DNA of 64,000 bases, from NCBI RefSeq assembly GCF_009363255.1, contig NZ_CP045319.1, forward strand, positions 1-64,000. Reading direction: 5' to 3'. This DNA comes from Roseivivax sp. THAF197b (GTDB taxonomy: Bacteria > Pseudomonadota > Alphaproteobacteria > Rhodobacterales > Rhodobacteraceae). Shown piece after piece: positions 35,545-44,044 of the stretch (its first letter is position 1; every line of letters starts with the position of its first letter). The notes below the pieces were generated by a model. It made no database searches and had not been told where the DNA came from. It worked only from the letters and a program-made list of their open reading frames with translations. The position numbers were made by a program, and so were the translations under genes.

Positions 35545-36672
35545 CTACTTTTTCGTAGTGGCGTTGCCTAAGGTACGCTGAAGATCGATTTTTTTTCTGT
35601 GGCGGTCAATTATAATAAAGCTATTCAATACGTTAAGCAATCTGTAGCCAACGGACCCAACTCTATATTTACACTCTTGGTCTTCACTAAAATCAGCTAC
35701 GATATCATGTTTACGTATTATCCTGATAGCGCTAGCATCGTGTTTTATTTGAGTATGTAGAGCACGATTATATTTGTTGACATCGATAGAAAGCTTTAAT
35801 TTATCATCCATCTCTACATCTAAAGCGATTGTGCTGGAATCACTTTGTATTACGCTCAGCTCGCGCGTATCTAACTGCATAGTTACCATGTATTGATTGA
35901 CACGATTCCCTATCAGGGTTTGAAATTTCACTTGGGCGCCGAATATTATATCAGTCGGAAAGAGTTCTGTTAATTTAATTTGGCCATTCATAAAGTGCAT
36001 CAGTTTTGCTGAACGATTCGCATTTTTTGCGAGTAACGAAGTCGAATTCAACTTAAATGATTGGAATAGTTTCCCCTTATATTCCCAAACCGCAACCAGT
36101 TCATCAGTATTAGTTGGTATCTTATCTGTGAAAAATAAAACTTTATCATAAAGGAGCGTTGGCTCAATTGCGCAAAAATATAACGCTTCGTTAGAGTTTT
36201 TACAGGATATGTGTGACTGAGCTCCAGGGCATATCGCCAAATGTTTGTAATAATATGTAGATTGATTGCCAACCACTTGAGAATTCCGTGTATCTACCTC
36301 TCTCACTACGTCACGAATTATTTGTTGGTCGTGAAAAGGCGAGGCGTTCTTCTCTAAAAGAAATCCAAAACCAAACTCATTTTGATAAGTCTCAACTTTC
36401 GAATTGAAGCTCCGCAAATAATTATCGATAAGTTCAATGATTTCAATCCGCGCCAAGCTGTCAAAGCATGGGTGGGCATAATCTAGGAAGACATTCCCTC
36501 CCCAGCTTTGTAGGCCACCACGTTCTCCATTATACATTGCTCCATTAAGAGCACTAGGAGCTTCGGGTTTTTCTGGATGCACTATAATTAAGCTATCGGT
36601 GTTGTGAAAAGTTTTCTCAAGGAAACCATTAAAAATCCCTGCAGCGCCACCACCGATCGTAATATTCGTCAT
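35545..36672 (-). CDS. putative FAD/NAD(P)-binding protein of the polysaccharide locus
   Basis: 375 residues, AT-rich. The N-terminus MTNITIGGGAAGIFNGFLEKTF is a Rossmann dinucleotide-binding loop (GGGAAG), and LIIVHPEKPEAPSALNGAMYN could be the following strand and substrate loop, as in FAD-dependent oxidoreductases. No other standard signature was recognised, and a clear second GD motif is lacking. It is the last gene of a four-gene overlapping operon (ATGA overlap with the SDR-like gene). A sugar-modifying or sugar-oxidising role is conceivable from context, but I do not know the family. Confidence 0.6.
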   Translation of the reverse strand: MTNITIGGGAAGIFNGFLEKTFHNTDSLIIVHPEKPEAPSALNGAMYNGERGGLQSWGGNVFLDYAHPCFDSLARIEIIELIDNYLRSFNSKVETYQNEFGFGFLLEKNASPFHDQQIIRDVVREVDTRNSQVVGNQSTYYYKHLAICPGAQSHISCKNSNEALYFCAIEPTLLYDKVLFFTDKIPTNTDELVAVWEYKGKLFQSFKLNSTSLLAKNANRSAKLMHFMNGQIKLTELFPTDIIFGAQVKFQTLIGNRVNQYMVTMQLDTRELSVIQSDSSTIALDVEMDDKLKLSIDVNKYNRALHTQIKHDASAIRIIRKHDIVADFSEDQECKYRVGSVGYRLLNVLNSFIIIDRHRKKIDLQRTLGNATTKK

Positions 36673-37319
36673 CGTATCACTTGTGCTTTAGTAAATTTTG
36701 CTTGTGAATTTATGCGCCTCGCTGGTAGCCTTCTAGCTAAGAATTTTGGTAGATTTAGGAAGATAAATTTTGTATTTCTTAGCTTTTTTATTTTAGATTT
36801 AGAGAATTCCGTTACGACTAATCCCCGAGTCGTAACGTCGAATGTGTGCATAGGGATGCGATTTATTGATATAAGATATTTTGACGTATCTAAATCCAAG
36901 TTACTCCAGTATCCGCAGGACGAATACTCACCGTTTACCTCTAAAACGGGTATTCCAATCCTGAAAATCTCAATAAATTTTGTACTGGAATTAGCGCCCA
37001 AACTTGCTTTAAATATGTTTTCTTCGAAAAGCTTCTCTCGCCCATAAATACTTGGAGTTTCTGCAGCGACAGATGATAGATGTTGTACTGTCAGTACTGC
37101 TTCGGACCTTTCCAGACTTTTGGCTAAGGTGACGGCGTCTTCTCTATCAAGCTTGGCTGCATTGATAAGAAGTATTTCACCTTTTGATTTAAGTATTTCA
37201 AGGACTGCATCTTCAAATTTCTGTCTTGTTACCTTCGTATGCGGAATTTTCCTACTGGATAATTGGTTTGATATATGCCCACCAATTGCTCCCTGAGATC
37301 CAAACAGATATATTTTCAT
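36669..37319 (-). CDS. short NAD-dependent epimerase/dehydratase-like protein
   Basis: 216 residues, AT-rich, compared with about 300 for typical extended SDR enzymes. It starts MKIYLFGSQGAIGGHI, a GxxGxxG dinucleotide-binding loop. LLINAAKLD resembles the NAAA strand, HLSSVAAE the catalytic Ser strand, and YGREKLFEE the YxxxK motif. The C-terminal substrate domain is shortened. Start codon directly abuts the stop of the GT42/DUF115-like gene. Probably an NAD(P)-dependent sugar-modifying enzyme; product unknown. Confidence 0.65.
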   Translation of the reverse strand: MKIYLFGSQGAIGGHISNQLSSRKIPHTKVTRQKFEDAVLEILKSKGEILLINAAKLDREDAVTLAKSLERSEAVLTVQHLSSVAAETPSIYGREKLFEENIFKASLGANSSTKFIEIFRIGIPVLEVNGEYSSCGYWSNLDLDTSKYLISINRIPMHTFDVTTRGLVVTEFSKSKIKKLRNTKFIFLNLPKFLARRLPARRINSQAKFTKAQVIR

Positions 37320-37994
37320 TCATTGAACTCCCATTTTGGTTAATATGCGTCCTGCGCCAGAGTCGCGATCAAAATAAATCTTCGCTCCGTAGTGGCGTTT
37401 TGCTAGGCTTATATAGAAGATTATTCCAGATATCACAAATTCTCGCCACTCGCTTTGATCTTTAATCTCGTTTTTCTCCTGCAAGCTTTGTGAGGTTAAT
37501 CCATATGACTTTTTATCTGAATTTCCATAATTTAGATCTGTTCCGTATACAGTAATGTCCTTGTATCCTTTATGAATTAAAGTTGGAATGGCCGCATCGA
37601 GCAAAACTGTCTGGAGATTAGGGAACGACGTCTTTGAAAATGTATAGCTAAGTGATTTATATGACTTGTCATCAGCTTTATATAAGCTGAGCCGACCTTT
37701 ATGGATCGCCAATTTCAAAAATACGCGAAAGAATTTTCGTTTAAGCAGAAATCGCCTTGGAATTACAAGAATTATTTCTTTTTTTAGAATTGAAATGTTC
37801 TTTTCAATTATACCAACCTTTTGTAAGTTCTGAAACATGTCTGGGTCTGATATGAAGTAGTAAACGGATTTAAGCTTTTTGGTCTTTAAAGCACAGGCAT
37901 CAAATGTATTGGAAATTGCAACAGTCTCAGCCTCGAGCTTGCTAAGCTTATGCTTGTTGAGGCTCGGGCCGGACATGAGAACATCAATTTTCAT
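37320..37994 (-). CDS. putative GT42-like/DUF115-like glycosyltransferase
   Basis: 224 residues from ATG 37994 (the TTG at 38000 is less likely). KIDVLMSGPSLNK near residues 2-14 matches the GxGPSL nucleotide loop of family-42 sialyltransferases and the MptE/DUF115-like fold. SVYYFISDPDMF near 45 and GYKDITVYGTDLNYG near 150-165 match the later GxDxxY region of the same group. A CMP-activated acidic sugar donor would suit the neighbouring Kdo genes, but this is inference. Overlaps the pyruvyltransferase-like gene by 11 bp. Confidence 0.55.
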   Translation of the reverse strand: MKIDVLMSGPSLNKHKLSKLEAETVAISNTFDACALKTKKLKSVYYFISDPDMFQNLQKVGIIEKNISILKKEIILVIPRRFLLKRKFFRVFLKLAIHKGRLSLYKADDKSYKSLSYTFSKTSFPNLQTVLLDAAIPTLIHKGYKDITVYGTDLNYGNSDKKSYGLTSQSLQEKNEIKDQSEWREFVISGIIFYISLAKRHYGAKIYFDRDSGAGRILTKMGVQ

Positions 37995-38961
37995 AGACAA
38001 TTTTTATCTTCTCTACAGCTTCGTTCAAGATGTCTCCTGCCCCGAGCGTCGTATATTCGAATTCAATTATTTCTTGATTGTATGTTTTAGAATACGACTT
38101 TAATACTCCAAAATTTGATACGTCTTTTAAAAGGCTATCTATTTTTTTCGAGTTGGTTGGGAATACGCATAACGTGCAACCTCTGGATAAGGCATAAATT
38201 GAAAAGTGGTATCTTCCAGTAAAAACTAGTGTTTCACTAGTTAGATTGATGTGGTTAAGTTGAGATGGTTGTCGAAATTGGCGGACAAGTATTCTTATCA
38301 TGCTCCAAGGATCGTATCGAATAGTTTTTAAAATAGGGAGATTTTTTCGAAGCCAAAGCGTTGTTTTCAGATTAAACCTAATATCAACCGCTTTTGGGTC
38401 TATCGAGTTATATCGATCGATTTTCTTTATGGATTTCACATTTTCGGTAATTTTTCGGTTAATTGAGTCGGTTACTATATATTTTTCCATGCCGTTTCCA
38501 CATGGAAAGCTTTTAGATAAGAAGCTAAAGAATAAGTCGGGTGAGTATTCGGCAATTATTCCATTTTTAGACAGTAAGTCCAACGATTCTTGATCTCTGA
38601 CAATAATGCGAATTGATCTGGAGAGTTGCGCAATCCACCTTCTGTCTAACTCATATATGCTTGCATTCCATATCTCATAACTGTTTTCAATCGCTTCGAT
38701 AATATCAAATAACTTTTCGCCTTCGATATTGTCAAAATTTATACTCCCCTCTCCATTGATTACAATCCTGTATTCACCTGCCGGATCGATCTTCTTTATT
38801 CTTCTGATAATTGATTTTGCGGATAAACTTTTAATTTCAGCGGTTGTAATTGTATATTCTATACTTCCTTTACTCTTTAGTATGCGTTGAACTTCCGTAC
38901 TTACACCGTAACAGCCCCAATGAAGCTCAGTACGCGTGTCATTGATAAAAATATATTTCAT
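37984..38961 (-). CDS. polysaccharide pyruvyltransferase-like protein
   Basis: 325 residues from ATG 38961; an alternative in-frame start is 39000. FINDTRTELHWGCYGVS resembles the N-terminal loop of WcaK/CsaB-type proteins. INGEGSINF and IVRDQESLDLLSKNG match the next conserved segments. LVFTGRYHFSIYALSRGC corresponds to the family's ITGRfH motif near residue 260. Members transfer pyruvate from PEP to a sugar, or are related glycosyltransferases. First gene of the four-gene AT-rich set and adjacent to IS copy 2. Confidence 0.68.
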   Translation of the reverse strand: MKYIFINDTRTELHWGCYGVSTEVQRILKSKGSIEYTITTAEIKSLSAKSIIRRIKKIDPAGEYRIVINGEGSINFDNIEGEKLFDIIEAIENSYEIWNASIYELDRRWIAQLSRSIRIIVRDQESLDLLSKNGIIAEYSPDLFFSFLSKSFPCGNGMEKYIVTDSINRKITENVKSIKKIDRYNSIDPKAVDIRFNLKTTLWLRKNLPILKTIRYDPWSMIRILVRQFRQPSQLNHINLTSETLVFTGRYHFSIYALSRGCTLCVFPTNSKKIDSLLKDVSNFGVLKSYSKTYNQEIIEFEYTTLGAGDILNEAVEKIKIVYEN

Positions 38962-39077
38962 TGTCTTTTCGGATTGGTCAAAGGTTCTAGGCGCCATCAT
39001 AATTGATACCGCGGGTTTTATATAAACGCTTCTTAGCTATCTCTGATTTTTTAATTCTGTATCTATAGTGGGATGTA

Positions 39078-39907
39078 GGCTTAGGACCCATTGATCTGTT
39101 TTGCGGTCGTGATTCACCGCACGAAAACAGAGCGGTGACATGTCTGATCTCTTTTGGCTGAGCGATGCGCAGATGGCGCGTCTGGAGCCCTATTTTCCAA
39201 AGTCCCACGGCAAGCCTCGTGTCGATGATCGGCGCGTCCTGAGCGGGATTATGTTCATCAATCGCAATGGCTTGCGATGGCGGGACGCGCCGCGCGAGTA
39301 TGGGTCGCACAAGACGCTCTACAATCGTTGGAAGCGGTGGAGCGACAAGGGCATCTTCGAGAAGATGATGGCGGGACTGGTTGCCGAGCACGGCGAGAAG
39401 AAGACCGTGATGATCGACGCCACCTACCTGAAGGCTCACCGAACAGCGTCCAGCCTGGGCGCCAAAAAGGGGGGCGCGGTCGCCTGATCGGCCGAACCAA
39501 AGGCGGCATGAACACCAAGCTTCACGCCATCTGCGACAGCCAGGGACGTCCCCTCAAGCTGTTCGTCACGGCAGGACAGGTGAGCGACTACATTGGAGCG
39601 CGGGCGCTTTGCGAAAGTCTGCCGGATGTCGACTGGCTGCTCGGGGATCGCGGTTACGAGGCGGACTGGTTCAGAGAAGCGTTGCAAGACAAAGGCATAC
39701 GCGCCTGCATCCCGGGTCGGAAGCAGCGAAAGACACCGGTGAAGTATGACAAGCGCCGCTACAAACGCCGAAATCGGATCGAGATCATGTTCGGCAGGCT
39801 CAAGGACTGGCGGCGGGTAGCCACGCGATACGACAGGTGTCCCAAGGTATTCCTCTCGGCTATCGCTCTCGCCGCCACGGTCATCTACTGGCTATGAGTC
39901 CTGAGCC
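39078..39907 (+). mobile_element. IS5-family element (IS427-like), copy 2
   Basis: 830 bp, flanked by TA on both sides. Sequence and ends appear identical to copy 1 at 21981-22810, same orientation. Together they bracket about 16.3 kb of acyltransferase, Kdo, wzy/wzx and transferase genes. Each copy has its own TA flanks and the outer flanking bases differ, so they look like two separate insertions or the ends of a composite element. Confidence 0.9.
39140..39897 (+). CDS. IS5-family transposase made by -1 frameshifting (copy 2)
   Basis: Same two-frame arrangement as copy 1: frame A 39140-39487 (115 aa), then frame B to 39897, with the A5G6 slippery run at 39464-39474. The three catalytic acids lie in VMIDATYLKAH, LLGDRGYEAD and RRNRIEIMFGRLKDW. 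No coding differences from copy 1 were noticed, implying recent duplication or gene conversion. Confidence 0.85.
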
Positions 39908-39986
39908 TAACCACGCCCGCATGAATTTTATATGGCGTAGTGAGATCCGCCATATCTTTCGCTGGACTTAAATCGGACAATCGCCT

Positions 39987-40973
39987 TTACTCCGTAAAAA
40001 AAATCTCTCGGTTTGGATCTGGATTGATGAACTCGGCGTCTAGCGTTCGGTCCAGCGCGTCTCCCATAGGAAAAGGCGCGGTAAACCCATCCAATGCGCT
40101 CGCATTGCTCGCAAACGCAGTTGTGGCGCAGAACTTCTTTACCCTGATAGAAGAGACGGGGAGTGACTTTCCCGTGATGCTTGCCACACCGTCCGCAACA
40201 TATCCAAGAAGCAGACCAAACCAGTATGGTAAACGCGCGCCCACCCCTTTCTTAGCCGACAGCTGCTTGCGGACCTTTGCGACAAGCTTGTTCATGTCAA
40301 AGTCGGGTTTGTCGACGTAGTTGTAGAGCTGGTACCCATCTCCGCGTTCTGCCGCCGTTTCCAGAAAAGCTGCCACGTTACCGACATAGGCCATGGATTT
40401 CCGGTTCTTGCCATTGCCGACCATCATGAAGCGACCCGAGGCGATCTGCTTGAGCAAGTTGTACACGTTGCCGCGATTGCCCTCACCAAAGACGACCGTC
40501 GGGCGGACGATGACAAGGTCGCGGTTATCTGAAGCGTCTTTGTGCCAGGCACGCAGAACTTCTTCCCCGTTAAATTTCGATTTGCCGTAATCGTTGAACG
40601 GGTTGATTGCGCCATCTTCACCTGTGTCAGGCTCGGCAAAGCCATAGACGGCCACGGTGCTTGTAAAGACGATCCGGCGTATACCTTTTTCAGCGGCGAC
40701 GTCGCAGACATTGCGTGTGCCATCGACATTCGTTGTGTAATATTCGCTTTTGTCGCGGACATCATCCCGATGCACGGCCGCGAGATTGATGATGGTATCG
40801 CCCGTCACCGCCTTGCGCAGGGCATCGAGGTTGCGGATATCTGCAATCTTGGTTTTCTCCGGAAACCGACCACTTTTGCGCAGATCGACGATCTCGAACG
40901 CGATTTGCCGATCCGCGAGGTTCTTGCATAAACGCGTGCCGATGAAACCCGATCCGCCAATCACTGTAATCAT
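39987..40973 (-). CDS. NAD-dependent epimerase/dehydratase (extended SDR)
   Basis: 328 residues. ITVIGGSGFIGTRLCKNL is the GxxGxxG loop, IINLAAVHRDDVRD follows, STVAVYGF holds the Ser strand and NDYGKSKFNGEEVL the YxxxK catalytic pair; RPTVVFGEGNRGNVYNLL is the substrate-domain entry. Family members epimerise or dehydrate nucleotide sugars. GC-rich like the chromosome core, in contrast to the AT-rich block on the other side of IS copy 2, so it probably belongs to the conserved edge of the EPS locus. Substrate not assignable. Confidence 0.88.
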   Translation of the reverse strand: MITVIGGSGFIGTRLCKNLADRQIAFEIVDLRKSGRFPEKTKIADIRNLDALRKAVTGDTIINLAAVHRDDVRDKSEYYTTNVDGTRNVCDVAAEKGIRRIVFTSTVAVYGFAEPDTGEDGAINPFNDYGKSKFNGEEVLRAWHKDASDNRDLVIVRPTVVFGEGNRGNVYNLLKQIASGRFMMVGNGKNRKSMAYVGNVAAFLETAAERGDGYQLYNYVDKPDFDMNKLVAKVRKQLSAKKGVGARLPYWFGLLLGYVADGVASITGKSLPVSSIRVKKFCATTAFASNASALDGFTAPFPMGDALDRTLDAEFINPDPNREIFFTE

Positions 40974-41081
40974 TATAATTTCTCGAATGTCATTTGAAGG
41001 ATGGAGGAGTAGCTTCGAGGACTATGGCAGGGAGTTGAACGCATGGCCGAAAAGCCGATAACGCAAGCTCGCAGGAGTTTG

Positions 41082-41426
41082 TCACGCGCCTCTATCCGGC
41101 TCGCCAAGCTCTTCCTGCAGCGCTTCAATCTCGGCCTGCAGCGCGTCGTATTCAGCCATCCGGCGCTTCAGGAACCGCTTCGTGAGAGACACGCGCTCTG
41201 CAATGCCCGCCGGTGTCAGCACATACGCATACCGAAGCTTGTTCGGGGATGCGCGGAAATTGCGGATCTTGATATGCCCCTTTTCAACCAGCCCATGCAG
41301 GCAGTAGTTGATGATGCCGAGGCTGACGCCGAGCTGGTCTGACAGCTCACGCTGGCTGACATTGGGATTTTGCTCGACGGCGCGCATCACCCGGAAGCGC
41401 ACATCCTCATTGACCTCGCGTGTCAT
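41082..41426 (-). CDS. MarR-type EPS-associated transcriptional regulator
   Basis: 114 residues. A winged helix (VRFRVMRAVEQNPNVSQRELSDQLGVSLGIINYCLHGLVEKGHIKI) is followed by YVLTPAGIAERVSLTKRFLKRRMAEYDALQAEIEAL, a C-terminal coiled coil. This matches the small 'EPS-associated MarR' regulators found beside alphaproteobacterial exopolysaccharide clusters. ATG 41426 gives the family start; 41459 only adds unrelated residues. It likely binds operators within the EPS locus. Confidence 0.88.
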   Translation of the reverse strand: MTREVNEDVRFRVMRAVEQNPNVSQRELSDQLGVSLGIINYCLHGLVEKGHIKIRNFRASPNKLRYAYVLTPAGIAERVSLTKRFLKRRMAEYDALQAEIEALQEELGEPDRGA

Positions 41427-41963
41427 TCGGGTAACGCCATGGCTACCGCACCGGGCCACACGTGGCTCGGATGTTTGTCTGACAGCGGCGCGGGGTGCCG
41501 TTCATGCGTGAACGCCTATCCGAGCCTCCGCCGCAAGACAAGATGCGGTCTCGCATCTGAGGTCAAACGCGCTCAAAAAACCGGAACCCTGCCGCAAGAC
41601 TGCGCAAAATCCGGCGGCCTCGTGCGGCCCGCTTTGCATCTGCACAGGGCCGCTTGGACCAAAAGCGGCAGCAGCTCGCAGGATCTGCTCGCGCGCGGAG
41701 CTCAAACTCGTGGCGCAGGACGCCCAGAACTCTTACCCGGCATGCCTGTCGGCCTCGTTCCATCGAGGCGTGGGTGTCGCGGTCTCCCCGAACATATGTA
41801 TCTCCGCAGGGTGCCCTTTTGAGGGGCCAGAATCCGGGCTGAAATCAAGCCTGGATCGGCCACAGAGAAATATTTTTGAAACTGGTTTTTCGAATGGGAG
41901 GCACGGTTCCATGTGTTTTTTGCGGCGCGATGCCGATCCAAAAAAACCGTCAAAGGACACCAG
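41427..41963. other. intergenic stretch without a supported gene
   Basis: About 540 bp between divergent genes (regulator to the left, unknown protein to the right). Several open frames on both strands lack start sites or family resemblance. An ORF on plus at 41370-41822 overlaps the regulator's 5' end and has an atypical Cys/Arg/Ser-rich composition, so it was not accepted. Promoters for both genes must lie here. Confidence 0.4.
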
Positions 41964-42671
41964 ATGAACCAGCCTGAAATCGCTATCCTCGACCTTCCCA
42001 AAAGCACAATCGACTTTAACCCTTTGATCACCCCCGAGCTCTCGCGGGCGCAAGCGCAGCTCTTTGGCAGAGCGCGGGAGGCGGGGGTCACGCTCATTGC
42101 GCTGTCCTTCGTGTTTCAAGACAACCCGATGGACGATGGCCCGCTCGCGCTCAATGGCATTGTGGATCGCGTCGGTGACAATTATCAGATCCTGCGCGTC
42201 TGTGACATGCCGCAAGGCCTCGTGGAGCCATGGCACGATGTTCAAAGCCTGTTCGATGACCCGCGGCATGCCTTCGAGTTTGTGAAAGGCCTCGACCTGT
42301 TGATCGCCGCCTTTCTGAATTGGGGCTTTGAGGTGACGATTGGACAGGCCTATCTGACCCCGGTGTCGCTCTCGCTTCTGCCCATTCACGGATGGGTCGA
42401 GCCCGGCTGTGCGGATCACGCCACGATCTGTCGGAAAGAAGCCTATCATTGCATGGCGCATCCGGACGATGTGAGCCAGAAACGCTTTCTGCAGACCCGT
42501 GGCCAGGACCTCTCTGACTTTCTGAATCTCCTCTCCCACCCGAAGAGCAACTTCAAAGCCACGCTCAAAACCGCACAGCGTGCCATCTCGGAGGATCGAC
42601 AACGGCAGCACGCAGAATGGCACGAGACGCGATCGGCTCGGTTTCAGGAAATGTTCGACTCGCTGGGGTAG
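41964..42671 (+). CDS. unknown cytosolic protein
   Basis: 235 residues from ATG 41964, which follows AAAGGACACCAG. It begins MNQPEIAILDLPKSTIDFNPLITPELSRAQAQLFGRAREAG and ends with a charged helix (KTAQRAISEDRQRQHAEWHETRSARFQEMF). Notable are a His/Cys-rich middle (PGCADHATICRKEAYHC) and two hydrophobic strands near 110-140, but no signal peptide and no motif I recognise. Monocistronic, between the EPS regulator and the TRAP operon. Confidence 0.7.
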   Translation: MNQPEIAILDLPKSTIDFNPLITPELSRAQAQLFGRAREAGVTLIALSFVFQDNPMDDGPLALNGIVDRVGDNYQILRVCDMPQGLVEPWHDVQSLFDDPRHAFEFVKGLDLLIAAFLNWGFEVTIGQAYLTPVSLSLLPIHGWVEPGCADHATICRKEAYHCMAHPDDVSQKRFLQTRGQDLSDFLNLLSHPKSNFKATLKTAQRAISEDRQRQHAEWHETRSARFQEMFDSLG

Positions 42672-42904
42672 CGGGCCCGCCTGTTCCCGCGGCGATGGGG
42701 AAGCCCGACACGGTTGTGTTCCCGCTGAGCGCCCGTCCTGAATTCACAAGACCGGGTTCCGCCTGTCTCCGTCCGACCTGCGGATCAAAGCTGTCTGGGC
42801 GTGTGGAAGGGACCAGGCATTCCGGAGCCGGACATGAGATTACCTCGACAGCCGTCTGGCTCGCGGTCATCAGCAGGTGCGCGGAGTCCTGGTCCCTGAT
42901 CTGT

Positions 42905-42928
42905 CCCGCGCGGGCCCTCCCGCGCGGG
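42905..42928 (-). terminator. GC-rich hairpin after the TRAP/monooxygenase operon
   Basis: Two self-complementary CCCGCGCGGG blocks separated by CCCT form a 10-bp stem about 25 bp beyond the dctP stop. No T run follows, so termination may be weak or the hairpin may protect the mRNA end. Confidence 0.45.
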
Positions 42929-42953
42929 CGTCATGCCGCCATAGGTTGCGGGC

Positions 42954-44015
42954 CTACTGAATATCCGCCGCAATCTGTGCGTCGATCTCTTCCTCGGCGG
43001 CGGCCACACCATCGCGCAGGGCTTGCAGCACGTCGGAGCCTCCATCGACGTTTTCGGAGAACCAGTCATAGACCGGCTGAACCGCCTCCGAGAACGCCGT
43101 CATCTCGTCTGGCGAGGGCACGTAAATCTCGCCACCGGCATCGGTGAAGGCCTGGTACGCCGCGAGCTGCTTGCGCTTCGGGGACGCAAAGGTCGCCTGC
43201 TGCAGCTCGTTAAAGCCGTTCACGACGACGCGCTTCAGATCGTCCGGCATGGACTGAAAGCGCTCGTTGTTCATCACCCAGATCGCCGCCATGTAGGCGT
43301 GCCCATCGAGCGTGAGATATTTCAGCCCGGCATCGGTGAACTTCATGTTCATGATGTCGGTCACACCGTTCTTCGTGCCTTCCACAACGCCCGTCTGCAG
43401 CGACGTGAAGAGCTCGGGCCACGGAATCGGCGTGGGCGAGCCGCCCAGCGTTTTCACCAGCTCCTGCGGCAGGTCCGCGACCACGGTGCGCATCTTCATC
43501 CCTTCGAGATCGGAAGGGGCGGCGATGCGCTTTTGTGTGTTCGCGAAGTTCCGCCAGCCGCCGGTATTGCCGATGGTCATGATGCGGATCGCACCGCCTG
43601 AATCCTCAAGCGCCATGTCCCGTAGCGTGCGCGTGAAGGTGCCATTGGTCAGCACCGCCTCGGCCACGCGGTCATCGCGCATCAGGTAGGGCAGGTCGAA
43701 GACCTGGACGTAGGGGAAGATGCCCGCGGCGCCGCCGGAGGTCGTCACGAAGATATCGATGGAGCCGTCGGCCACACCCTGAAGGCATTCGGTGCCGTTG
43801 CCGCAAAGCTGCGTACCGATGAAGAGCTCTACCTCGATCGCGCCGTTCGAGGCCTTCTCGACATAATCCTTGAAGATCACGAGACCGTCGTAATCCTCGT
43901 CCTGATCGTTCGACGTGGCCGTGGCCCGCAGCGTGTAATCCTGCGCCGTGGCCATGCCCGCCGATGCGGCAAGCACGGCGGCCGCCGCCAGCGTTGCAAA
44001 GGTCTTTTTCAGCAT
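42954..44015 (-). CDS. dctP: TRAP transporter periplasmic substrate-binding protein (DctP family)
   Basis: 353 residues. A signal peptide MLKKTFATLAAAAVLAASAGMATAQ (cleaved near residue 24) is followed by the DctP fold: YTLRATATSN, QGVADGSIDIF, LPYLMRDDRVAEA, and MKMRTVVADLPQELVKTLGGSPTPIPWPELFTSLQTGVVEG, with the conserved Arg that binds the acidic group of the ligand. ATG 44015 follows GGGAGGAAAAG; the much longer open frame here is spurious. It would capture the substrate in the periplasm for DctQM. The context suggests a sulfonated sugar or its glycoside. Confidence 0.94.
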   Translation of the reverse strand: MLKKTFATLAAAAVLAASAGMATAQDYTLRATATSNDQDEDYDGLVIFKDYVEKASNGAIEVELFIGTQLCGNGTECLQGVADGSIDIFVTTSGGAAGIFPYVQVFDLPYLMRDDRVAEAVLTNGTFTRTLRDMALEDSGGAIRIMTIGNTGGWRNFANTQKRIAAPSDLEGMKMRTVVADLPQELVKTLGGSPTPIPWPELFTSLQTGVVEGTKNGVTDIMNMKFTDAGLKYLTLDGHAYMAAIWVMNNERFQSMPDDLKRVVVNGFNELQQATFASPKRKQLAAYQAFTDAGGEIYVPSPDEMTAFSEAVQPVYDWFSENVDGGSDVLQALRDGVAAAEEEIDAQIAADIQ

Positions 44016-44044
44016 CTTTTCCTCCCTGGATATTCTCATGCTGG

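Noticed and set aside
41370..41822. 150-codon plus-strand frame in the gap near the EPS regulator
   Set aside because: It overlaps the regulator start, is Cys/Ser/Arg-rich and has no ribosome site or family resemblance.
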